A DNA stretch of 64,000 nt, taken from assembly GCA_039930985.1 (NCBI GenBank), contig JBDTSV010000152.1, positions 1-64,000 of the forward strand. Direction: 5' to 3'. This DNA is from CADEED01 sp039930985 (GTDB lineage: Bacteria; Pseudomonadota; Gammaproteobacteria; Steroidobacterales; Steroidobacteraceae). This document shows positions 1-8,313 of this stretch, one piece after another. The stretch's first letter is position 1; every line of letters starts with the position of its first letter. The position numbers and the translations under genes are program-made. The notes under the pieces were generated by a model, which saw only the letters and a list, made by a program, of their open reading frames with translations, did not search any database and was not told the DNA's origin.

Positions 1-737
1 TCATCAAGTCGCTCGAAGAGGGCGTCAAGCGCCTGCAGGGCGGCGCGCTCGACAAGGCGCCGGCCGGCGATCGGGTCAAGGCGTTCCGCGGCCGTGGCAA
101 TCGCAAATACATCAGCGCGCTGCAGATGAAGGGCAAGCGCATCCTCGTGTTGCTGGACACCTCCGCCAGCATGATGGACGAGGACATCGCCAAGGTGATC
201 CGCATGCGCAACGAGCCGGAGCCGTTGCGGCGTGCGGCGCAGAAGTGGCGGCGTGCGCTCGACATCGTCGAGTGGATCACCGCGCAGTTGCCCGACAACA
301 GCCAGTTCCAGGTCATCGGCTTCAACACCAAGGCGAAAGTCGTTCAGGCGAGCACTGCGGGCCAGTGGCTGAACGCCAATGATCCGCGCGTCATCAATGG
401 CGTGCTCGGCGCGGCGCGCGCCATCACACCCGGCGACGGCACGAGTCTCGTGAATGCCTTCATCGCCGTGCGCTCACTGAATCCGGAGCCGGACCAGATC
501 ATCCTGATCACCGACGGCCTGCCCACGCAGGGTTCGGTGGCGCCAGCGCGCAAATTCATCGGCGGGCGCGATCGTGAAAAGCTGTTCGACGACGCGATGA
601 AGATCATGGATCGCAAGCTGCCCATCGACATCGTGTTGCTGCCCATGAAAGGCGACCCGCTGGCGGGTTACGCATTCTGGAAACTGGCGCGTCGCTCCAA
701 CGGCTCGTACGTCATCCCCTCGCGCGACTGGCCATAA
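1..737 (+). CDS. VWA-domain protein, 5' end outside window
   Basis: The frame is open to the left edge (first full codon at base 3), so the N-terminus is missing and the ATG at 126 is probably internal. About 244 residues are visible. A von Willebrand A domain starts around visible residue 46 with an intact MIDAS motif DTSAS, followed by the conserved DGTSL and ITDGLPTQG segments that complete the metal site. No membrane segment is visible in this part. It ends 10 bases before a second VWA gene on the same strand, so the two are probably cotranscribed. Such pairs often lie beside MotA/ExbB-type genes, which would be upstream of the window. Ligand and role are unknown. Confidence 0.85.
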   Translation, partial: IKSLEEGVKRLQGGALDKAPAGDRVKAFRGRGNRKYISALQMKGKRILVLLDTSASMMDEDIAKVIRMRNEPEPLRRAAQKWRRALDIVEWITAQLPDNSQFQVIGFNTKAKVVQASTAGQWLNANDPRVINGVLGAARAITPGDGTSLVNAFIAVRSLNPEPDQIILITDGLPTQGSVAPARKFIGGRDREKLFDDAMKIMDRKLPIDIVLLPMKGDPLAGYAFWKLARRSNGSYVIPSRDWP

Positions 738-747
738 GGAGTAACGA

Positions 748-1794
748 ATGGCCATTGGTAAACGCCGCGAGTTCGAAGTCTTCACGCTGTCGTTCCTCGA
801 CTGCATCTGCTGCGGCTTTGGCGCCATCATCCTGCTGCTGGTGCTCACCGACATTGGCCAGCCCATCGTCATCGAGCGCAGCGAAAAGGATCTCAAAGGC
901 CAGATCCTCGACCTGCAACGGCAGCTGTTCGACCTGCGCGGGGAAACGGACGTGCTCAATCGCGAGCTCGAGGGCCGCACCAAGGTGCTCACCATCGAGC
1001 AGCAAAAAGCTGCTGCGCTCGCCGGCGATCTCACGAAGATCCGCGGTGAGTTCCACGCCAGCAAAGGCGAAGCGTCGGTCACCAACATCGTCGAGACCGA
1101 GCTCGTGGCCGCGCACCAGACGCTGACCGCTGAAATGGCGCGGCTGCTCAAGAACGCACCGCGCCGCGATCCGAACAATCTATCGGTCGGCGGCATTCCG
1201 GTCGACAGCGAATACATCATCTTCTGCATCGACACGTCGGGCAGCATGCAGAGCGACAACTGGGAAAACGCCCAGAACGTCATGAAAGAGATTCTCGACA
1301 TCTACCCCAAGGTCAAGGGAATCCAGGTCCTCGACGATGAGGGCAAGCCGATGTTCGCGAGCACCAAGGGCCAGTGGCTCAATGACTCGCCGGCGCAGCG
1401 GACCAAAATTCTCACGACCATGGTCAACTGGAAGCCCTACAGCAATTCGAGCCCGGTCGAAGGCATCGGTGCCGCGGTGCAGGGCTGGTGGGCCGCCGAC
1501 AAGAAGATCAGTGTCTATGTGATTGGCGACGACTTCACCGGCAGCTCGGTCGAGGCGGCGCTGGCGGCGGTGCGTAAATACAATCCGGTCGACCGCCAGG
1601 GGCGCCACAAAATTCGCATTCATGCCATCGGCATGCCGGCGGGCGCGGGGTCGCCGGGGCTCATCAACCAGCGCTTTTCTGTTTTAATGCGTGCCATGTG
1701 CGACGAGAACGAAGGCACGTTTGTCGGTCTCACGATTGGCGGGCAAAAGTCCCCGATCACAATCGATGGTGTGGACGTTCCAATTGGGGGATAA
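748..1794 (+). CDS. Membrane-anchored VWA-domain protein
   Basis: 348 residues. The ATG at 748 is preceded by AGGAG at 738-742. Residues 14-34 form one hydrophobic segment containing the FLDCICCGFGA motif, typical of the N-terminal anchor of a known class of VWA proteins. Residues 45-135 are rich in E, K, L and Q and look like a periplasmic coiled coil. A VWA domain follows, with MIDAS DTSGS at 162-166. The neighbouring upstream VWA gene and the downstream lipoprotein suggest one envelope complex. The function is not known; protein-protein contact through the metal site is what the fold usually does. Confidence 0.87.
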   Translation: MAIGKRREFEVFTLSFLDCICCGFGAIILLLVLTDIGQPIVIERSEKDLKGQILDLQRQLFDLRGETDVLNRELEGRTKVLTIEQQKAAALAGDLTKIRGEFHASKGEASVTNIVETELVAAHQTLTAEMARLLKNAPRRDPNNLSVGGIPVDSEYIIFCIDTSGSMQSDNWENAQNVMKEILDIYPKVKGIQVLDDEGKPMFASTKGQWLNDSPAQRTKILTTMVNWKPYSNSSPVEGIGAAVQGWWAADKKISVYVIGDDFTGSSVEAALAAVRKYNPVDRQGRHKIRIHAIGMPAGAGSPGLINQRFSVLMRAMCDENEGTFVGLTIGGQKSPITIDGVDVPIGG

Positions 1795-1798
1795 ATCC

Positions 1799-2647
1799 TT
1801 GGCCTGGTCCCGCGTTTCGCAACTCTGCATTCCATTCTCGGCGGTCACGCTGTTGATGGGTGGTTGCTCGGCGGTGGCCGTGCGTCCCGAAGGTGACTTG
1901 CCCAAAGCCCTCATCGTGCCGACACCGGCCAAGGTCGCCGTGGTGATCACCACCGAGGCCGCCAACTACGTGCACAAGGAATCGCGCGCCAGCGTCAACT
2001 ACGAAGCGCAACTCGGCCCCTCGCACCGGCACATCGTCCAGGAAATCTTCAAGGCGGAATTCACTGACGCGAAGATGTTCGATACCGTCGATGCCGCGCG
2101 GCTCGAGCCCGGCATCATGGCCATCTTCGAACCGCGCATCGAGCAATTCTCGTTTGCCAACTCGAAGGAGACTGGCGGTGTCTATACCGCGGTCACCATC
2201 CGCTACCAGATTTTCATCTACGCGCCGAATGGCGAGCTCGTGGATACGCTCACGCTCACCGGGTATGGCAGTGGTCCGGCGCCAAAGATCGGCAATGGCG
2301 AAGAGGAACTCGGAATTGCCGCGTTCGCGGCCATGCGCGATGCGGCGGCGAAGTTCCTCACGCAGTTTTCCACGCTGGATGTAGCGAAGCCGCTGCTGGC
2401 TTCCCAACCGCTGGTGCCGAAGTCGAAGCCAATACCAGGTTCGCCGGAAGCGGAAGCCGTGGCGGCGGAGATGTCGATCGAAGCGGTGCCGATCAATGAC
2501 ACGCCGGTGGTGGTGTCGAACGCGCCGGAGGCGACTCCTCCGACTACTCCTTCTTCTCCGGAGGCTTCTCCTCCGGTTGTTTCTCCTCCGGCTTCTTCTC
2601 CCCCGCCTTCCCGGATGACGTCCCGCTATCAGGCGGGATCACTTTAA
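1799..2647 (+). CDS. Putative lipoprotein, Pro/Ser-rich tail
   Basis: I place the start at TTG 1799, five bases after the stop of the VWA gene: GGGGG at 1786-1790 is a fitting ribosome site, and the resulting protein begins with a signal peptide ending in LMGGC (lipid Cys at residue 23). An ATG at 1766 in the same frame is the alternative. The 282-residue protein has no domain I recognise. The middle part looks like a single folded domain, and the last 45 residues are Pro/Ser/Thr-rich. That tail is encoded opposite the Glu/Lys/Pro tail of the convergent gene; the two frames overlap by 104 bases. It is probably cotranscribed with the two VWA genes. Confidence 0.75.
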   Translation: MAWSRVSQLCIPFSAVTLLMGGCSAVAVRPEGDLPKALIVPTPAKVAVVITTEAANYVHKESRASVNYEAQLGPSHRHIVQEIFKAEFTDAKMFDTVDAARLEPGIMAIFEPRIEQFSFANSKETGGVYTAVTIRYQIFIYAPNGELVDTLTLTGYGSGPAPKIGNGEEELGIAAFAAMRDAAAKFLTQFSTLDVAKPLLASQPLVPKSKPIPGSPEAEAVAAEMSIEAVPINDTPVVVSNAPEATPPTTPSSPEASPPVVSPPASSPPPSRMTSRYQAGSL

Positions 2648-3974
2648 TCATCACCCGCTCGAGGAAGACGACGTTGTCGGTGGGAACCGCGGCGCCGTTC
2701 TCGATACGCGGCGCGAAGCGCGAGCGCTTCATCGACACCATGGAATTCTTGACGATGGCTTCGGGCACATCGGTGGTGGGCGAAGTGACGTCGTCGATGC
2801 GTCCGTCTCGATCCACCTTGAAATGAAGCTCCACGGTCCTGATCACGGCTTCGGCCGGGTCGAGCTGCGAGCGATCCACCGAGCTGATTGACGGCCGGTA
2901 GGCAAGCACGCGCGGCTGCTCGATCGATTTGGTGTTGGCGACGCTTGCCAATGCTTTCCAGGCATCGGCGTACGTGTCGTAGGCGCGACGCAGAGAATTG
3001 GAGACGAGGTACCAGTCGCCGAGATCCGTGAGCACGTCGCCACGCATCTGTTCATTGGTCGGCTGGTTGGCGTCGATGATGGCGAGCGCGGATGTCAGTG
3101 AGCTCTCGCCGCGCCGTTGCTGCGTGCCATCGACGAACACCGGCGCGCCGTTGCCGCCGTTGTTGAAGCTGGAGCCGGTATCGGCGCCTTCGGCGCCGTA
3201 GAAGGTTTCGAGCCGGAACGAGCGCGCGATGCCGCGCAGCGGCCCGACGCGCCTCAGGTCGTTTTCGGTGGCGCTCCTCCCGAGAATGGCGAGGGCCTTC
3301 TCATAGATGTTCCGCTCGCTGGTATAGCGCCGCGAGCCTTCATACCAGCGCGCAAGCTTGTCGAGCCGGTCGAGCAGCTTGATCGAGGTGCGGCCATACG
3401 CGGCTTCCTCGACGCGCATGGCGTAGAGGCTTTCCTTCTCCGCTTCGACGTACCGGCCGCTGGCTTCGTACGCGTCGATGAGCGCGTCGATGAACTCCAC
3501 CTGGTTGATGTTGAACAGCCCATCGGTGTTGCGCGACAGGTCGGCCGCGCGTTTCAGCGCCACGACCGCCGACTCCGGATCGTTGGCGCCCATGAAGCTG
3601 ACGCCGAGGCCGTGCAGCGGTCGGATCTGTTGCTTGTCGGCGAGCGTCGATTTGGCGGCGAGGATGCGCAGGGATCGCTGGTAGTTCTCGATGGCCGCGG
3701 CGTAGTGGCCCTGCTTGTAATGGACCGTGGCGAGATTGGTCAGCGGGTTGGTCAGTGGCAGTTCTTCCGCGCCGTATTGCTCTTCGGTGAGCGCCACCAG
3801 GTGCTCGGCCAGCGGCTGTGCCTCGGCGTATTTCTTTGCGTCGTACTGCGCGCGGAATTCCTTGTACACCGCAATGCGGTCGGCATCGGAGACGGCAAGT
3901 GCCGCCATCGGCAGGAGCAGGGCACAGGAGACGTAGGTGGACTTGAGCCACCCGAAATTATTGCGTGCAGCCAT
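2544..3974 (-). CDS. Secreted TPR protein with TonB-like C-terminal domain
   Basis: 476 residues with a cleavable signal peptide (hydrophobic stretch ending AALA around residue 27). Residues 60-260 hold several tetratricopeptide repeats (for example the HYKQGHYAAAIENYQRSL region). Residues about 370-455 resemble the TonB/energy-transducer C-terminal fold: a VELHFKVDRDGRIDDV strand followed by a conserved SRFAPRIENG motif. The end is a low-complexity Glu/Lys/Pro tail. There is no membrane anchor, so it is probably periplasmic rather than a true TonB. Its tail overlaps the convergent lipoprotein gene. Confidence 0.8.
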   Translation of the reverse strand: MAARNNFGWLKSTYVSCALLLPMAALAVSDADRIAVYKEFRAQYDAKKYAEAQPLAEHLVALTEEQYGAEELPLTNPLTNLATVHYKQGHYAAAIENYQRSLRILAAKSTLADKQQIRPLHGLGVSFMGANDPESAVVALKRAADLSRNTDGLFNINQVEFIDALIDAYEASGRYVEAEKESLYAMRVEEAAYGRTSIKLLDRLDKLARWYEGSRRYTSERNIYEKALAILGRSATENDLRRVGPLRGIARSFRLETFYGAEGADTGSSFNNGGNGAPVFVDGTQQRRGESSLTSALAIIDANQPTNEQMRGDVLTDLGDWYLVSNSLRRAYDTYADAWKALASVANTKSIEQPRVLAYRPSISSVDRSQLDPAEAVIRTVELHFKVDRDGRIDDVTSPTTDVPEAIVKNSMVSMKRSRFAPRIENGAAVPTDNVVFLERVMIKVIPPDSGTSSGKAGEKKPEEKQPEEKPPEKKE

Positions 3975-3995
3975 GACCGGCGACTCTACCGCTTT

Positions 3996-5048
3996 TCAGC
4001 GCTTTTCAAAGAGGTAATGCGATACCAGCCATTCGCGGCCGCCGTCATATCCCCACAACTCCGCGCAGGCCATGAAGAACACGCGCCAATACACCCACCA
4101 GCGCAAGGCCTGGGGGCCGCCGTAGGTGCTCGCCAGCAGCGGCATGAGATCGGCCCGATGACGGTCCATGTTCTGTAACCAGGCTTCGCTGGTCAGGGAA
4201 TAGTGCCAGCCAGGCACCTGCCAGTGGTCCAGGATCCGCACGTCGCGCTGGAAGTACAGCAGCAGGTCGTCGCTCGGCATGATGCCGCCGGTGAAGAAGA
4301 AGCGCGCCATCCAGTCGCTCTCGTCACGCACCTCGAACGGGTAGGCGTATTTCGAGTGCGTGAATATGTGTACGAACAGTGTGGCTTTCGGTGCCATCCA
4401 CGACGCGACCCGCGCCAGCAGCGTCTCGTAGTTGCGCATGTGTTCGAACATCTCCACCGACACGACGCGGTCGAAGACCGTGCCCGGCGGGAACGCGAGC
4501 GCGTTCACGTCGCAGGTGATGACCTCGAGATTGCGCAAGCCGCGCCGGCGTGCCTGCGCGTCGATGTGCAGTTTCTGCGTGCGAGAGTTCGACACCGCGG
4601 TGATGCTGGCCCGCGGGTAGTTAGCGGCCATCCACAGGCTCAAGGATCCCCAGCCGCAGCCGAGCTCGAGGATGCGTTCGCCATCGGCGAGGCGCGCCCG
4701 CTGGCAGGTGAGCGCCAGCATGCGTGCCTCGGCCGCGTCGAGATTTTCGGCGGGAGCGGTGCGGGGGTGCGGGTAGTAGCCGCACGAGTACTTCAGGTGT
4801 TTGCCGAGCACGCGCGTGTAGAAGTCGGTGGGGACTTCGTAGTGCTGCTCGTTGGCGGCCGCGGTTTCGATGGCTACCGGGCTCACGGTGAGTTTGCGGA
4901 TGAACGCCAGCAGCCGCTGCTGCTGACGCTCGGGATCGCGCTGGTCCTCTTCGCGCAACCGGCCGACAAGCAGGGCGCGGATACGCCGGCGAATCAGGAA
5001 GTCGGGCACGAGGTCGCGCTCGAGCAGGGTCATGGCAAGCGAAGTCAT
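3996..5048 (-). CDS. Cyclopropane-fatty-acyl-phospholipid synthase family methyltransferase
   Basis: 350 residues. SAM-binding motif I is LELGCGWG at 127-134, followed by TAVSNSRTQ and the EMFEHMRNY segment characteristic of the CFA-synthase/mycolic-acid-methyltransferase family. It is somewhat shorter than classical Cfa (about 380) and lacks part of the usual N-terminal domain, so the acceptor may differ from phospholipid double bonds. The downstream start overlap with the DUF2062 gene (ATGA-type, 4 bases) shows that the two are one transcription unit. The enzyme should act at the cytoplasmic face of the membrane. Confidence 0.88.
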   Translation of the reverse strand: MTSLAMTLLERDLVPDFLIRRRIRALLVGRLREEDQRDPERQQQRLLAFIRKLTVSPVAIETAAANEQHYEVPTDFYTRVLGKHLKYSCGYYPHPRTAPAENLDAAEARMLALTCQRARLADGERILELGCGWGSLSLWMAANYPRASITAVSNSRTQKLHIDAQARRRGLRNLEVITCDVNALAFPPGTVFDRVVSVEMFEHMRNYETLLARVASWMAPKATLFVHIFTHSKYAYPFEVRDESDWMARFFFTGGIMPSDDLLLYFQRDVRILDHWQVPGWHYSLTSEAWLQNMDRHRADLMPLLASTYGGPQALRWWVYWRVFFMACAELWGYDGGREWLVSHYLFEKR

Positions 5049-5518
5049 CGGGATTCCAGAGGTTTGGCGGTCAGGTGGCGCAGCACGGGTTCGAGGACGC
5101 GGAACATGGCGAAAGCCAGCAACGGCGCCAAGACGATCCAGCCGAGCGTGGCGTGCATGATGGCGGCGGCGAGAATTTGCACGGCGTTGATGGCGCCATG
5201 CGAGAGCAGCGCCAGACCCGTTTCCAGCGTGAGCGGAAAACGCGGCGCGTTCGTCAGCAACTCACCGAAACGCAGCAGCGGGATGATCAGCAGCAGCTGC
5301 AGCGGCATAAGTAGATAGTTGACCAGCTGGATCGCCGGCATGTTGAGCTTGAGGAAGATTGCCACCGCCGCACACAACGCCGTCGACAGGCCGAGCACTG
5401 GTATCAGGCCGATCGCCGACCCGAGGCTCAGGCAGAGCGCCAGCTCCCGGGGCGTCACGCCCTGCCGGAGAAGGGCGAGCAGCGGAGTGACGAGGCGGCG
5501 TTGCAGGAAATCGTGCAT
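5045..5518 (-). CDS. DUF2062 membrane protein
   Basis: 157 residues. The pattern GVTPRELALCLSLGSAIGLIPVLG, then a hydrophobic NYLLMPLQLLLIIPLLRFGE segment, matches the DUF2062 family. It has three or four membrane segments. In other genomes the domain appears alone or fused to glycosyltransferases and is linked to envelope lipid metabolism; the exact role is unknown. The stop overlaps the start of the CFA-like methyltransferase by 4 bases, suggesting translational coupling. Confidence 0.82.
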   Translation of the reverse strand: MHDFLQRRLVTPLLALLRQGVTPRELALCLSLGSAIGLIPVLGLSTALCAAVAIFLKLNMPAIQLVNYLLMPLQLLLIIPLLRFGELLTNAPRFPLTLETGLALLSHGAINAVQILAAAIMHATLGWIVLAPLLAFAMFRVLEPVLRHLTAKPLESR

Positions 5519-5525
5519 TTGCGTG

Positions 5526-5870
5526 TCAGGCGTTGCGCGCCGAGAGCAGGTTGCTCATGAGATCCGTGCTCTCGAGCCGCGCCAGCTGGCGCAACACATA
5601 GGCCGACATCGCGATATTGCCGAGAAGCATGATCGCGAGAAACCAGAGCAGGCGCGGTAGCGCGCGTGTCTCCTTCCACAGCACCCACATGTAGAAGGTG
5701 ATGAAACCGAAGTAGGCATCGATGAGGGTTGCGATGGTCCAGAGATTGTCGGGCCTGGTGGTGAGTCCACCCCACTGCCAGACCGGCTGCTGCGTGCTCA
5801 CCCACAGGTTGTACGCGGTAAGGGACACCAGGATGAAGGCAAACAAAGTCTGGAGGGCGCGTTTGTGCAT
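5526..5870 (-). CDS. DUF1475-like small membrane protein
   Basis: 114 residues starting at the ATG complementary to 5868-5870. The reading frame stays open further upstream, but that extension has no coding character and runs antisense to the next gene, so I used the internal Met followed by a hydrophobic segment. Three membrane segments are visible (residues 7-23, about 47-66, 73-94), with the conserved DAYFGFITFYMWVLWKE stretch of the DUF1475 family. It heads the unit leading to DUF2062 and the methyltransferase (7-base gap). Function unknown. Confidence 0.75.
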   Translation of the reverse strand: MHKRALQTLFAFILVSLTAYNLWVSTQQPVWQWGGLTTRPDNLWTIATLIDAYFGFITFYMWVLWKETRALPRLLWFLAIMLLGNIAMSAYVLRQLARLESTDLMSNLLSARNA

Positions 5871-6008
5871 CGCGGAAGGTGATACGAAGGGGTGCAAGGG
5901 TTGGATGCAGGCGTCGGGCGGGACGAGCGTACTCCGATCCCGTACAGCCTTCTTCCTACAGAAGTGAGCCACGGATTTGAGATGATCGTCCGCAAACAGG
6001 AGCCGTGA

Positions 6009-6560
6009 ATGCCCAGGCAGATTGGTTATATCGTCGGAAGCCTTCGGAAGGAATCTCACAATCGCAAACTCGCAGGCGCGCTCATCAAACTCGCGCCGCC
6101 GGACTTCAATTTCAAGGAGCTGAAAATCGGCGACCTGCCGCTCTACGACCAGGATGACGATAAGGCGCAGGCACCCGAGGTGCAAAGGCTCAAGAGCGAG
6201 CTGCGCGCCGTCGACGCCGTGATGTTCGTGACGGCGGAATACAACCGCTCGATTCCTGGTGTGCTCAAGAACGCGATCGATCATGCATCGCGGCCATATG
6301 GCCAGAACGCATGGGCGGGCAAGCCGGCTGGACTCATCGGCGCTTCGATTGGCGCCATCGGCACTGCGGTCGCGCAGTCGCATATGCGCGCCGTGCTGGG
6401 CTATCTCGACATGCCGACGCTGGCCCAGCCCGAAGCCTACATTCACGTCAAGGACGGTTTCTTCGACGAGGCGGGCAACGTGGCCAATCCCGAAACCCGG
6501 AAATTCCTGCATGCCTGGATGGACAAGTACGTCGCCTGGGTGAAGAAACTCACCGTCTGA
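6009..6560 (+). CDS. NADPH-dependent FMN reductase family protein
   Basis: 183 residues. The N-terminal GSLRKESHNRKLA loop is the FMN phosphate-binding motif of the flavodoxin-like NADPH:FMN reductase family (ChrR/YieF type). AEYNRSIPGVLKNAIDHASRP is the second family signature, contacting the isoalloxazine ring. It probably reduces quinones or metal or azo electrophiles as a soluble cytoplasmic dimer; the substrate cannot be read from the sequence. The ATG at 6009 is preceded by CAGGAG. It is divergent from the DUF1475 unit, so 5871-6008 should carry both promoters. Confidence 0.9.
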   Translation: MPRQIGYIVGSLRKESHNRKLAGALIKLAPPDFNFKELKIGDLPLYDQDDDKAQAPEVQRLKSELRAVDAVMFVTAEYNRSIPGVLKNAIDHASRPYGQNAWAGKPAGLIGASIGAIGTAVAQSHMRAVLGYLDMPTLAQPEAYIHVKDGFFDEAGNVANPETRKFLHAWMDKYVAWVKKLTV

Positions 6561-6564
6561 CGTC

Positions 6565-6589
6565 ATATCTGGTGCTTTTGCGCAGATAT
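6565..6589 (+). other. Short inverted repeat after FMN reductase gene
   Basis: Arms ATATCTG (6565-6571) and CAGATAT (6583-6589), with an inner GC-TTTT-GC. It lies five bases past the stop and 42 bases before the LuxR-type gene. No T-run follows, so it is either a weak terminator or a binding site. Confidence 0.35.
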
Positions 6590-6630
6590 ATAAGTATCGG
6601 CGCTGCCGGCCTTCGTGGCAGAACGCCGCG

Positions 6631-7050
6631 ATGGCCACATCCAAGACCGTCGATCAGGTTCTCGCGGAACTGTGCAATTCCAAAGCGATGCGGTTGCGGC
6701 GCCCGCCGCGCATTCCGGAAGCCGCGCCGCTGATCGCGCGGCTGCTCGCGCACTGCAAGACGCTTGGCGTTGAGGAGCGCACCAGCGGCGTCGCCTTCCG
6801 CCTGCAGGGCGCCACCGAAACCTCCGCCTCCTTCGCCATAACCTGCGTGCTGCATCTTCCCGCCAGCGCGCGCGGGCTAACTACCGCCGAGCAGGCGGTG
6901 GCCGAGCAACTGTGCGAGGGCCGCACGCTGGCGCAGATTGCGCATCTGCGTGGAGTCTCGGCCAACACGGTGAAGTCGCAGGTGCGGCAGATCTTTCGCA
7001 AGCTCAATGTGTATTCACGCGTGGCACTGGTGCGCCGGCTCTGTCCGTGA
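6631..7050 (+). CDS. LuxR-type HTH transcriptional regulator
   Basis: 139 residues. The C-terminal half (about 84-138) is a complete LuxR/GerE helix-turn-helix: LTTAEQAVAEQLCEG, then IAHLRGVSANTVKSQVRQIF and a final KLNVYSRVALVRRL. The N-terminal 80 residues have no receiver or autoinducer domain that I recognise; the arrangement is like the short helix-turn-helix part of a larger regulator but looks intact. It is not clearly coupled to either neighbour, and the target is unknown. Confidence 0.85.
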   Translation: MATSKTVDQVLAELCNSKAMRLRRPPRIPEAAPLIARLLAHCKTLGVEERTSGVAFRLQGATETSASFAITCVLHLPASARGLTTAEQAVAEQLCEGRTLAQIAHLRGVSANTVKSQVRQIFRKLNVYSRVALVRRLCP

Positions 7051-7107
7051 TGCGCGCACCCCGGCTGACCAGCGCCGCACCACGGCGCCGGCCAGCATTG
7101 CCACCAA

Positions 7108-7734
7108 CTACGGCAAGACTCGGAAGAAGACGTCCACCATGAGCGCGCGGCCGGGCTTCGCGCGTTGCAAGGCCCAGGCCCAGTAGGGAATGACATTGCC
7201 CGCGGAGTCCACGTGCTTGCGGATTTTCGGAATGGTCTCGAGCGCCGTGAGGCCGAGACCCTTGAGCGAGCGCATCTCGTCATAGGTGGAAACGCCGTCG
7301 GCATTCGCATCGATCCAGATGCGCAACTGCGGCCAGACCGCGTCGGCTTCGGTGATGAGCCCGTCGTCGTTGCCGCCGAGCTGGCGTGAGTCGTACTGCG
7401 CCAGGCCGACAAAACCATTCGGTGCGTTGCGCCCCTCGAGCAACAGCGGTGTGCCGACGCCGAACAGCTCTGCGCCGTTGTCGATGAGGCCGTTGCCGCT
7501 ACGATCGAGCGAGAGGAAACCTTCATCGCCTCCGCGGCGCACCCATTGCACGTGATCGGGCACACCGTCGGCATTCACGTCGAAATAGACGCCCGTGCCT
7601 GCCTCACCCAGATTGATGCCGTTGTTGCCGAGGTCGATGACGATGGGACTGCAGGAGCTCCAGCTCCAGGCAGTACCGGATTGCAGCGCCACGGTGAGCA
7701 GCCCCGCGGCGAAGAGTCGTTTGAGATTTTTCAT
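7108..7734 (-). CDS. Secreted protein with Ca-binding-like Asp repeats
   Basis: 208 residues with a signal peptide ending near residue 23. Several loops have EF-hand/dockerin-like spacing: DVNADGVPD, DRSGNGLID, NDDGLITEAD and DANADGVSTYDE. Similar loops occur in secreted hemolysin-type and RTX-adjacent proteins, suggesting calcium-dependent folding outside the cell. No catalytic motif is visible. It is the last of three consecutive secreted-protein genes. Confidence 0.7.
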   Translation of the reverse strand: MKNLKRLFAAGLLTVALQSGTAWSWSSCSPIVIDLGNNGINLGEAGTGVYFDVNADGVPDHVQWVRRGGDEGFLSLDRSGNGLIDNGAELFGVGTPLLLEGRNAPNGFVGLAQYDSRQLGGNDDGLITEADAVWPQLRIWIDANADGVSTYDEMRSLKGLGLTALETIPKIRKHVDSAGNVIPYWAWALQRAKPGRALMVDVFFRVLP

Positions 7735-7779
7735 GGCTACCGTCCTTGGTATTGATGAAAGGGAATGAAAGAGGCGCTG

Positions 7780-8313
7780 TCAGGGAGTGCAGCCCCCGCC
7801 GCCGGCGGGCGTGTTCGAGCGAATCATCGTGAAATCGACAGTACCGCCCACGCGCCCGGTGCCATCGCCGATCGGGTAGCTGATGCCGCCAGCGCCGATG
7901 GAAAAGCCGCCCTCGGTGGCTGATGCCGTCCAGCGGTAGTTGCAGGCGAGTTCCATCCCTGGCCCAACCTGGTTCCAGCCACTCATGTTGGCGAGCGCCG
8001 GTTGCTGGGCGGGAATCGTCACAACCAGTGAATTGCCACCGAAACCATAAGTACTGAGGAATCGCTCGCCAGTGACCGGCAGCGTCGATGGATGCGCGCA
8101 TTGAGCGGTGAACGCGCCGCCGGCCATGAGCGTGGAAAAATTCGTCGAAGCCATGACGGTGTGCCCCAGATAGAAAGCGGAGCCGGTGCCGTATTGTTCG
8201 ATCGTGCTCGGGTAGACACTCAGATGTACGGCGGACGCGAGCGGCGATCCGATGACGGTCGCGGCAAAAGCGAACAGGGCTGCGCCCTTTCGGAATGTGG
8301 AAGAAACTTTCAT
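7780..8313 (-). CDS. Secreted protein of unknown function
   Basis: 177 residues from the ATG complementary to 8311-8313, chosen because AGAGGAG lies just upstream and a typical signal peptide (ending PLASA) follows. The frame is open 64 codons further upstream, but that part runs through the previous gene. The mature part is rich in Gly, Thr and Ser with two Cys (AQCAHP, LACNYRW) and another Cys near the end, resembling a beta-sandwich. I recognise no family. The start overlaps the stop of the upstream gene (ATGA), so translation is coupled. Confidence 0.7.
   Translation of the reverse strand: MKVSSTFRKGAALFAFAATVIGSPLASAVHLSVYPSTIEQYGTGSAFYLGHTVMASTNFSTLMAGGAFTAQCAHPSTLPVTGERFLSTYGFGGNSLVVTIPAQQPALANMSGWNQVGPGMELACNYRWTASATEGGFSIGAGGISYPIGDGTGRVGGTVDFTMIRSNTPAGGGGCTP

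Noticed and set aside
3117..4178. 353-codon open frame on the plus strand
   Set aside because: It lies wholly antisense to the TPR and methyltransferase genes, has no domain, and is the usual GC-rich mirror of real codons.
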